NCBI GenBank assembly: GCA_037349105.1
Contig: JAYJMM010000042.1
Span: forward strand, 1,467,501 to 1,531,500
Direction of reading: 5' to 3'
From: Limnomonas spitsbergensis
Taxonomy: Eukaryota > Chlorophyta > Chlorophyceae > Chlamydomonadales
Length of the DNA: 64,000 nt
Shown piece by piece: positions 55,931 through 64,000 of the stretch. The notes beneath the pieces are model-generated. The model saw only the letters and a list, made by a program, of their open reading frames with translations, ran no database searches and was not told the origin of the DNA. Each line of letters starts with the position of its first letter. Positions within the stretch are counted from its first letter, which is position 1. Both the position numbers and the translations under genes were made by a program.

Positions 55931-56647
55931 ACATTACACCTCTCACCTCTGGGCCCTGCTCAAAAAGGCTTGGCCGCGGGGGCGCCCAACTGTCCCGTTG
56001 GGAGAAAAGAAAAGGAACTTGAGGTAAGAGGTAAAGAAGGAGAAAAGAAAGGAGATAGAAATACCCCTCCCAAAAGGAAAAGGCAACCCAAAGTGTCCTT
56101 GCCCCTTTCAAGCCTATTCCCTAAGAAGGCAAAGAAAAGCAACAAATTAGGCCTCATTGCCTCAACCAGGGCAACCCCTGGCAACCCCAGGAAACCTCTG
56201 GCCTCAACAATGCGCACTACGTCCTCAAAAAAGCCAGAGCCTCCCACCAAAGCCTGCCCCGGGGGCCTGTCCAACCTCCCTACTTAAGCCTCTCCTTAGT
56301 TCACACTAGGGCACTGGAAGCAGACATGCACTCATGCAGCGCATCCTCCACATACTCGCCATCTCCCCCTGCCGAACACCTCTGACAGCTGCGTGTCTCA
56401 CGTTGTTAGCCGCTCCGCCGTCCTCTCGTGTCAGCCTTGCTAACCGCACCGAGCCGCAGCTGTAAGTTCGCGCGCACACAAGCGCACGCCCTATGAAGGT
56501 GCGGCTCCCAGCTTGCGCCAACACGGCGCCTGCCGTAGACTGCAACCAAGCGCAGTAGGCGGCCGCAGGCCTGTGCTCGGTGGCGGGGTCCCTGGGATCT
56601 TCTCTGCCAGTCGCCTGAAAATGCACCTGCTGGTAGGCTGCGTCCAC
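55928..56647 (-). mobile_element. Retroelement copy, ORF end plus 3' tail, internally deleted
   Basis: Minus strand: DAAYQQVHFQATG, DPRDPATEHRPAAAYCAWLQ, then ALVCARTYSCGSVRLARLTR. It matches the plus-strand copy at 58.1..58.4 kb (DPAMEHRSAAAYRGW-type frame). The segment after the cysteine motif is missing and the UTR plus terminus follow directly (55928..56280). Confidence 0.65.
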
Positions 56648-56905
56648 TAGGTCAATGACAATATGACAGAACCTCTCTTGGCCCTGCTCGAAGCGTCCCT
56701 TAGGTGTAGTCCATCTGGAAAGGGGAGTGGCTACAGGTCAGAGACTCACACAGTTTGGGGGCAGCTGCTCCACGCTCCAACTCCTTCAACGCCTCCATCA
56801 GCTCACCGCACCATGTGCGCCCTCCGATGTTGTGTCGAAGCACGAGCTGCATGGCGCCCGCCATGCCTGCTGCCATGAGTTGGCTGTATTGCTGTGCTGC
56901 ATATC

Positions 56906-58010
56906 AATGACGTTACACCTCTGGGCCCTGCTCAAATAAGGCTCGGCCGCGTGGGCGCCTAACTAAAGAGTTGGAAGAAAAGTTGGAAAGGAACACAGAA
57001 GGGGGCAGCACAAAAGAAAGGGGGGAAAAGTGGGGGGAGAGTGAAGGGACAAAACAAAAGGCTGGAAAACACAAAATACAAAGGAAGTTCCAACCTGCTG
57101 CTGTGCTGCATGTGCCACCGCCGAGTTGTAGAAGCGGAGCACGTGCTGCCACCAGTCTCGTTGTAAGTTGTAACGGCTGGATCTGCAGTTCCCTCAAGAC
57201 CCCCCAGTTGGCAGCGGAGACAAGCAGCCCCGCAGCCTGGCGCAAGTGCTGAAGCAGGCTGGACTGCGTCCTGCTCAGGAGGCAGTGGTGCGGCTGGAGG
57301 TGACCAGTGGTCCACACCACATCTCCGTGGCTGGCCGCAGGCGCTGCATAGACAGCCGCTAGCCAAATGTGCGTAGGCAGATGATGCCTCAAACGCGCCC
57401 AAGGTAGCACGACATAGATATGATATGATATGAATATGATATGATATGATATGGTGTTTTGACCATATCATATTTTGCAGTCAAAAAAACATTTTAACCT
57501 AAAATCTGCAGAATTGACAAAGGACGTGCCCATGCATTTGGCAGGTGCATGACCCTTAACCCCATTCACATACATACTGACATGGCAGCATGCAGCATGC
57601 AAGCGCTCCCACTGACCCCTACGGCCCAAGGGTCACCATGCGTCCATGCATCCAAATTTCCCATGGTAAATGCCCTATTTGTCGCAAATTCTTGCAACAA
57701 CCAGGCCCATTCTGGTGTAGCATGGTCGGCATGGCAGAAGAGCCCTTTTCCCAACTCATTACCAATTCACCATACCCATGCCCATGCATGGAGAACTTAA
57801 TACCATATCATATCAAATATTATTATATCATATCATATTGCTGATATGATATGATATGATGGCTCCAAAGACTATATCGTGCTACCTTGAACGCGCCCTA
57901 GTGGCGGCCATGCAGCGAACACGATGCAACGCGGCAGCCAGACAGACGCGCTCTCTGCCTTGAATGGCCTTCCACATGCTGCTGCTTTCATGCTGAATGA
58001 TGCCCACGAA
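56906..58010 (-). mobile_element. Retroelement copy interrupted by a MITE
   Basis: Tail at 56906..57075 (reversed terminus and UTR), then an ORF part (57090..57399: HLPTHIWLAAVYAAPAASHG, LLSRTQSSLLQHLRQAAGLL) that resumes beyond the MITE at 57898. Removing the MITE and one target copy rejoins the frame across the site. Confidence 0.6.
57400..57889. mobile_element. 490-bp hAT-like MITE with 8-bp target duplication
   Basis: Terminal inverted repeats CAAGGTAGCACGACATAG / CTATATCGTGCTACCTTG; target duplication AACGCGCC at 57392..57399 and 57890..57897. Subterminal (ATATG)n microsatellites lie just inside both ends. There is no transposase; a 62-codon minus-strand frame is not recognisable. The 8-bp duplication and CAAGG start fit hAT. 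Confidence 0.85.
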
Positions 58011-58019
58011 TCTGCATTC

Positions 58020-58817
58020 TTGGACACGCTTCAGCACTGTCCTATTCGAGCCGTACACGCAGACATGGGCAGGCTGACGGCGTTGCGCTGCTAACAGAAG
58101 TGCTGGCGCTAGTGGACGCAGCCTACGTGGGCGCAGCTGGGGATCACCGGCCTAGGGGATCCCAGAGACCCAGCCATGGAGCATAGGTCTGCCGCCGCCT
58201 ACCGTGGCTGGTTTCAGCTACGGCGGCAAGGAGCCGCACCAGCAAGAGGGAGTGTGTCCTGTGTGCGCACAGGCTTAAGACTGCACCTTGGTGCAATCAG
58301 CAGGGCCGACACTAGGTTAAGGTGCAGCGGTCAGCAGCGTGACGCCCGCTGTTGTCGGGTAAGGGGAGAAGGCAAGCATGTGGAGGACGCATTATTACAT
58401 GCTTACTTCATGGCACGGCTGATGCCAGAGGACGGCGCAACGGTCTGCAGCGAGAGGCACGCTGCTGCCAGCGGTGTTGGGCACGGGGGGATAGCGAGCA
58501 GGTGGAGGATGCGCTACATGTGTGCTTCCAGTGCCCTAGTGTCAGGGAGCAGTTACGGGAGCGGGGATGGGCAGGTCCTCCGGGCACTGCCACTAACTTC
58601 CGCCAGCTGTACCAGGCTGAGCAGGGGTGGGATGCACTTGCTTTTGTGGACTGTGCTGTGGGCATTGTTGAGGGTTAGTCTCTAGGGATTCTGAGGCGCC
58701 GGTGTCGTTTGCCTTTCCGGCCTTCTCTCTTGGTATTTTGTTGTTGTTGTTGTTTGCCCCTTTTTTACTTTCTTCTCTTCTCCCTTCTGATCAGTGGGGC
58801 GCCCTCGCGGCCAAGCA
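58020..58817 (+). mobile_element. Non-LTR retroelement, best ORF C-terminus and 3' UTR
   Basis: Decayed ORF (FLDTLQHCPIRAVHADMGRL, then a frameshift) ending in an intact stretch EQVEDALHVCFQCPSVREQL, RERGWAGPPGTATNFRQLYQ and AEQGWDALAFVD with a stop at 58676..58678. The H-x-C-x2-C-P motif resembles the zinc-binding end of reverse-transcriptase ORFs of non-LTR elements. The UTR runs to GGCGCCCTCGCGGCCAAGC, where it is cut into the next copy. No reverse transcriptase core was found. Confidence 0.65.
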
Positions 58818-59045
58818 GGGGTGGGATACGCTTGCTTTTATGGACTTTTCTTTTCTCGGAGGCTTTGTTGAGGGCTAGTCTCTAGTTGAACTCAGGTGTT
58901 GGACTTGGTCTTCTTTGCCTTCCCGGCCTCTCCTTTTATTCCTTCCCCCCTCTCTTCCTTTCAGTTTCTTCTGTTCTCCCCTCTGAACAGTTGGGCGCCC
59001 ACGCGGCCGAGCTTTGAGCGGGCCCAGAGGTGTAACATTATTAAC
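58818..59045 (+). mobile_element. Retroelement copy: ORF end, type A UTR, terminus
   Basis: Begins with the ORF end AGGGGTGGGATACGCTTGCT, stop, then GGACTTGGTCTTCTTTGCCT and the complete terminus GCGCCCACGCGGCCGAGCTT ... GAGGTGTAACATTATTAACA. The best preserved tail in the window. Confidence 0.75.
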
Positions 59046-59490
59046 ATGCTTCCAATGCCCCAGCGTGCAAGATCACCTTGGGGAGCGGGGATGGGCAGGC
59101 CCCCCAGGCGGCGCTAAAGATTTCCTCGTTTTGTACCAGGGCAGGCTAGGGTGGAATGCTCTGGCTTGTATGGTAGCCTTCTTTGAGGCTCAGTCGTTTC
59201 AGAGGCCGTGGCATCTTATCTCTCACTTTTTTTTCAGCCATTTCTGTGTTCCCTTCCTTTGTTTCCTATTTCCAGGTTTTCCTGACTTACTGCCTGGTGT
59301 GTTCGTTTATTTGTTCTTTGTTGGAGGCTAGGATCTGGACGGCCTGGGGTTTCTTCTGACTTCCTTTACTTTCTGGATGGTCTTTTTCCCTCTCATTTTT
59401 CCGTCTGTTCCTTTCCTTTATCCTCTAGACTTGAGTTTATTTTTCTCCCGACTGGACAGCATGGCCCAGAGGTTGTTATGTCATTGACCA
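59046..59490 (+). mobile_element. Retroelement copy: ORF end and type B UTR
   Basis: Starts directly after the previous terminus with the frame CFQCPSVQDHLGERGWAGPP ... LYQGRLGWNALACMVAFF. The type B UTR (GGCTAGGATCTGGACGGCCT) and terminus end ATGTCATTGACC. Confidence 0.7.
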
Positions 59491-59669
59491 TCTTCAGGAG
59501 CATTGCGGGTACCATCCGCCTTTGTGTCAGAAACGTGACACCTCCATCTGGGCTCATATGCCTGTGTGTAGTACTCGAGCAGTTGCTGATGAAAAGTGCC
59601 GGTACGCAAGCAGGTTTCAAACCGGGTTGCAACGGTGCATACCCAAGTAGGTGTTATGTTCTCTTTAAT

Positions 59670-59953
59670 TTTGCTTAGTTGAGGGCTAGGATCTGGGCAG
59701 GCTGGGGAATCTTCAGGCTTCCTTTCTTTTTTAGGGCGGTGTTGTCCCTCTCCTTTATCCGTCTGTTGCTTCCTCTCACCTCTTCCTTCTCTTCTACCCA
59801 TTTTCCTTTTGGGATGGTCTTTTCCTTTATTTTTACCTCTGGTCCTTTCCTTCCTCCTCTAGCCTTCAGTTTATTTTCCTCCCGGCCAGAAAGTCAGGCG
59901 CCCATGCGGCCAAGCCTTTTTGAGCAGGGCCCAGAGGTGATATGTCATTGACA
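59670..59953 (+). mobile_element. Retroelement 3' end (type B UTR)
   Basis: GGGCTAGGATCTGGGCAGGC ... CCTCCTCTAGCCTTCAGTTT, CAGGCGCCCATGCGGCCAAG, ending ATGTCATTGACA. Confidence 0.7.
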
Positions 59954-59967
59954 CATTATTGTAATTT

Positions 59968-60036
59968 CCCCACGACCAGACAGTCGGGCGCCCATTCAGC
60001 CTTTCGAGCATGGCCCAGAGGCGTAACGTCATTGAC
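59968..60036 (+). mobile_element. Retroelement 3' end, very short copy
   Basis: CCACGACCAGACAGTCGGGC, then a shortened terminus (AGCATGGCCCAGAGGCGTAA, CGTCATTGACC), starting 15 bases after the previous terminus. Confidence 0.65.
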
Positions 60037-60429
60037 CCAAGTAAATGTTAGTGCCGGCTGTGGTACCGCCAGTACTGCCAGGCAGGTGTTGGTTCTCCCG
60101 CTCCTTCTCTGCGACATGTCGAGAATAAACTTAATTAAAAACGTTAAATAATTTTACAACACAAAATCATAACCATGACTGGCGCCTGCTGCTGATATGC
60201 CTTTTTATGGACTGCACATGCCTGCTACGGTACCTTTGCTTCGTCCATCGGGCATGGCTGCATACTTGGCGGCTAGTGCTTTGCCCCCTGCACACCGCTT
60301 CGACTGCACGGCTGTATGCCTGCCTCGTTGCAGTACTGCTTTTCAACGGAATGCGCAACTGCGCATGCCTGCCGCTTCTGCCACGTCCACCTAGCATGGC
60401 TGTGTACTTGACGGCTAGTCTTTGTCCCC

Positions 60430-60565
60430 TGTCAATGACGTTACACCTGTGGGCCCAGAGGCGTAACGTTATTGACCTGTAGGCCCTGCTGAAGAAGGCT
60501 CGGCCGCGTGGGCGCCAAACTGTTCAGATGGGAGAAAAGAAGAAACTCAAAGGAAGAGTGGGGGG
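60430..60565 (-). mobile_element. Retroelement termini in palindromic arrangement
   Basis: A reversed terminus (CAATGACGTTACACC) is fused to a forward terminus end (GGGCCCAGAGGCGTAACGTTATTGACC) at 60435..60478. A full minus-strand tail follows (GGCTCGGCCGCGTGGGCGCC, AACTGTTCAGATGGGAG). Confidence 0.65.
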
Positions 60566-61015
60566 GGGGTGATAAAAACAACTTTGTCCTCTGTGCACCG
60601 CTTTGACGCCATGGCTGTATGCCTGCCTGCTGCCTTGTTGCAGTCTGCTCTGTCCCTAGTCCCCGGACCTGTTGTGTAGTCCACCATGCAGCATGGCTTC
60701 TTCCACCTGTTTAAATACTTGCTGCTTTGTCCAATTGCATGATTTCCCTCCACCCGTTAGCTGTGCAAGCATGCAGTAATGCTCTACTTGCATGAGATAT
60801 TCATTGCAGCTCGCGGATATTAATGAAGGTCGCAGGACCACTGTGGTTTCACAAAATGTCCTGAACACAAAAGCACCAGGCCTACACAAAACGAGCTTGA
60901 TTTAGACGTTCCCGCTCAAGAATAGGCCGATGGTAGGCATCTCGCTGGGTTACTGAGAAGAGAATGCTGGAGCAGGGTTTCCGAGTTAGATAGCCTGTGA
61001 CATCAAGTACCCCAT
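60566..61015. other. No gene recognised
   Basis: Short frames only. Together with 60036..60430 it holds diverged direct repeats (GGCTGTATGCCTGCCT, CTTTGTCCTCTGTGCACCGC / CTTTGCCCCCTGCACACCGC). Confidence 0.4.
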
Positions 61016-61356
61016 TCAGACGGCAGGTTTGCAAGGTCTCTGATGCAAAAAATAGCCCCTGACATTGCCCTGACATGAAACATCGCATGTCCGACCCGAG
61101 GATTCAGGAGGTGCGCATGTGAGTGAGGTGTGACGGAGAGTGACAACAGGGGGGGGTGATAGCAGGGGCGACAGCTGCTGTTCAGCAGTTGCTGATGACA
61201 CGTAGTCCCCTGGATCATCCGGGATCGGTGGCATGTTCCATGTCGTCAGGTAAGGTGCATGGTAAGGTGGCACAGGCAAAATAAAGATGCGTAATCGGGC
61301 GCCACTATTCCGGTCCTGATTCCGGTCGTAAACGTGCGCACATTCGAAATTCAACA
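61016..61356 (-). CDS. Possible exon of a minus-strand gene, unidentified
   Basis: Follows a plausible acceptor (TTTTTGACCTTGCAG|GATG). The frame MLNFECAHVYDRNQDRNSGA continues through PVPPYHAPYLTTWNMPPIPD and stays open to 61016. Proline-rich and protein-like at its start, weaker at its end. It would be divergent from the RING-KIX gene. No family recognised. Confidence 0.35.
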
Positions 61357-61596
61357 TCCTGCAAGGTCAAAAAGAAGCCGTTTCGTGAGAGACGGGGAAG
61401 GTAGGAAGTTGCATATGCCGTACTTGTAACAGCAATGCTCTCAAACCGCATTCAATTCACGCGCCAAATTACTCCGCGCCCAAATAGCGAGCCCAATAAT
61501 AGCGAGTTTCCCCTATAACTTACAATCCCCAACACATTGTTTACACAGCAGCCCCTTCGTCTGCCATCGTATTCAAATATCGACACTTCAACAGAC

Positions 61597-63336
61597 ATGT
61601 CTTGCAAGCGCGACATTACGGAATTGGAGGCGGATTGCTTCTTGCCAATGTCGTCATCCCCTTCACCAAAACGCTTAAACATCTCGCGCGATGACATGGC
61701 CCATCTCCCTCAAAGAGCATCGCCTGAGGAATGCAGTGGCAGCGGGCGAACTTTGGTTGCTTGCGACCTTGGTGACTACGAATGCCCCATCTGTTTGGCG
61801 CTGCTGGTTGATCCCGTTGTCGGTGAGCACCATGTGCCATTTGGCTCAAAATCGGTTTCCATGCTGTGCATGATGTCGCCACCCATGATTGCCCCCCCTC
61901 TGGTCACTTCTCAGCCACCATTTCACAATTGCCTCTGTCACTTGCATTACTTTGGCGCCTCTTTCTACTAACGCGCATGTAGCTCAGTCTGCTCCGGCGT
62001 GTAGGACAGCATCACCTCGTCTCCATCCACGTGTCCCAAAATACATGTTCTGACGCTCATGCCCACCCCTCATGTTTGCAGGTCTCTGCGGTCACGATTT
62101 CTGCAAGTCCTGTCTGGATGATTGGCGCGCGTCTAGCTCCAAAGGGCTTGGCGTGAGCTGCCCATCCTGCCGTCAGCTTGCGATGGCGCCCGGCGTGCAG
62201 TCCATAGGTGAGGAGGGTGGCCCGAGCGAGCGATTAACCCCAATGTACATGCGTCGACACTCCATGATTCCCGCCTGAAAATTGGAGACCCAATTCCCCC
62301 CATGTGTTATGAAGCGAGTTATCTATCTGGCTGAATGCTACCTAGCCCAATGTCACCACTGCCTGGTGACAGGCTTCCTCCGGGGGAGGGAGAGGTCTGT
62401 TAAGGGGAGGAAGCATGGCTAGCCAGTTACTCATGCAATGCAAACTTGTCCATCACTTCGAACCATCCACCTGCAAAGGACAAAAAGGCATGCAGCACTG
62501 TTGGGCCCTGCTCCACCGAGTGTAGCCTCTGTGTCCCTCCGGCAGAGGCTTGACCTTGCCTTCCACATTTCTCGCTCTCAACAGGTGTCTGTGTAAGACT
62601 CCAGAAGCTGATCGAGAAGGCTTACCCAGAGCGGGTGGCTGAGCGCAGAAAGGAGGTCAACGAGCGTGTGTCTGCCCGGGAGGCCGACCGTCAGCTTGCC
62701 ATTGATGCCCAAATCACCACTGTGAGGGAGATGATGGGAGCGCGTTTCAGCCAAATGTCCAGCATGCTGCAGCCAAACATGCCACACCCAAGACTGCTGG
62801 CCACTGCCGCTGCATCAACATCGGCAGCAGGTCCCGAAACACCCTCAACATCCCCAGCTGCTGCCCCACTCCAGTGGTGGCAGCAGGCCACCCAAGTGCC
62901 TTCGCCTGCCATGCAAGCAGCTCGAACTGAGCAGGCCGCACCCGAGTGGCGCCATGCCGCGCGCGACGCCATCCACCGTCAGTCCATGGGGCAGAGTCTA
63001 GTGGAGCTATTCCACCTCCGACGACCGGCCATGGAAGACGCCTTCAAAGCGCGCCTCCCCCGCCTGGTGCGCAAGCTGGAGCTCGGCCTGTACAGCACCG
63101 CCACCTCGCTTGAGCAGTACGTCAACGTCGCGACGCTGGAGCTGCGCGTCCAGGGTCTGGTCAGGCTCCTGATGACTCAGCAGCAACATGTGGACAGCCG
63201 AGACCGGCAGAACGTGTCCCGCACGGCTGGTGCCATGGATGCAGCCAATGCACTCTACAGCCACGAGGTCCTCCCGCCCGCCATTGATGCAGAGCAGACT
63301 GGCATCACGCATGCTGCTGCTGCTGCTGCTTGGTAG
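61597..63336 (+). CDS. RING finger (C3HC4) - KIX domain protein, 3 exons, 367 aa
   Basis: Exons 61597-61822, 62082-62207 and 62585-63336, with GT..AG introns of 259 and 377 bp that are phase-consistent; ATG at 61597 is the first in frame, stop TAG at 63334. Residues 63-105 form a RING: YECPIC, x11, CGHDFCKSC, x15, CPSC (C-x2-C-x11-C-x-H-x2-C-x2-C-x15-C-x2-C), expected to bind two zincs and an E2 enzyme as an E3 ubiquitin ligase. Next is a basic helix, VRLQKLIEKAYPERVAERRK, like the segment after RING domains in other E3s, then a Ser/Ala/Pro-rich Gln-containing linker. Residues about 239-316 (WRHAARDAIHRQSMGQSLVE ... LVRKLELGLYSTATSLEQYV) fit the three-helix KIX domain of CBP/Mediator-type coactivators, especially the plant pattern E..(I/L/A)(Y/F)..ATS..(D/E)Y. 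KIX binds transcriptional activation domains, so a role in ubiquitylating transcription factors is inferred. Confidence 0.85.
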
Positions 63337-64000
63337 TGAAATGCGCTTTGCCCCTGACGCTCAAGTATAATGACTCGCAATGAGGGCCAGCTGCCCAGAC
63401 CCAGATCCATTTAATGAGGGCCACCTGCCCATAGCTAGCAATGTCTCGAACGTGTGATGAGTGTGACCTTGACCTTTGCCCCCTTTGGGGCCTTCCATGT
63501 TTTTTCTTCAATTTCGATTTACGGTTATAAGCCGTGGCCCATAACAAATTATATTTAGTAGAGCGATCTAGCAGCTAGCCTGAGACCGTACAGATTGCCA
63601 TTATGCTGAAGTGCATGAAGAAATCAGATACCGTTTTTAGTGTATATCGTTATAGAAGTACTGTCTAGATCTCCTCCCTGCAAACAGGGGGGCCCAAGAT
63701 GAAACATATAATCATCACCGGGATCATAAAGGTATCCATCTTCAATTACTTTTGGCGCTCTTGCGCAAACAATTGATGGCTATCTATTGTTTGATCCCGA
63801 TTGGGAATGCAGGATGAACGAAAACCGGGTAACATCAGCAATGATGTTTGATTTGTAAAGAAGATGAAATCGAATCTCACTTCTACCGTATGCCTGGCAG
63901 CATCCCCAAACAACCCATTGCCGCAAATTTCAGACCCTGTCATGCGGCTTATGTTATATGTACTAAGGAAACAGTGAATGGACAGAAGAGAAGATTATCG
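63337..64000. other. No gene recognised
   Basis: 3' flank of the RING-KIX gene. Two direct copies of TGAGGGCCA(G/C)CTGCCCA (near 63381 and 63416) lie just after the stop. No further exon was identified. Confidence 0.4.

Noticed and set aside
57566..57754. Transposase remnant inside the MITE
   Set aside because: The 62-codon frame has no zinc-finger spacing or catalytic motif I can defend.

Overview
The window is eukaryotic nuclear DNA: genes are broken into exons with GT..AG introns, introns are long, and repeats fill most of the space. Three things point to a green-lineage microalga with a large, repeat-rich genome: degenerate TTTAGGG/CCCTAAA (plant-type telomere) words scattered through it, a KIX domain closest in pattern to plant KIX domains, and a mitochondrial insert with protist/algal-type genes. 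A prasinophyte such as Cymbomonas is my guess, but the sequence alone cannot settle the species.

The central gene is on the minus strand and fills more than half of the window (54244 down to 20335). It has 13 exons, and every exon joins its neighbour in frame to give 462 residues of a class III, PLP-dependent aminotransferase (4-aminobutyrate aminotransferase type). Intron 8 is about 18.4 kb and is almost wholly a 50-bp satellite of about 360 copies. Intron 10 holds a second satellite (41 and 56 bp, with telomere-like words). Beside most exons lie decayed partial copies of that exon's edge with its splice site. The 50-bp satellite is itself such a copy: its first unit is the intron 8/exon 9 junction.

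Left arm (1 to 20 kb): exon fragments of an unidentified plus-strand gene at the left edge, with the same edge-duplication pattern; a minus-strand gene or pseudogene at 5.2 to 6.5 kb that looks like an MLKL/HeLo-type N-terminal helical domain; degenerate minisatellites at 4.3 to 4.9 and 7.4 to 9.9 kb; a single clear minus-strand exon at 13.4 kb; a small plus-strand gene fragment at 16.0 to 16.4 kb; and a mitochondrial insert (NUMT) at 16.9 to 17.9 kb with cox1 and nad5 pieces, in which TGA stands at tryptophan positions.

Right arm (54 to 64 kb): a graveyard of one non-LTR retrotransposon family, with many 5'-truncated copies that share the same 3' terminus, plus a 490-bp hAT-like MITE with an 8-bp target duplication. 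After this comes an intact three-exon plus-strand gene (61597 to 63336) joining a C3HC4 RING finger to a KIX domain in a 367-residue protein.

I see no operons, CRISPR arrays or bacterial-type signals. No functional link between the aminotransferase, the RING-KIX gene and the other fragments is visible.
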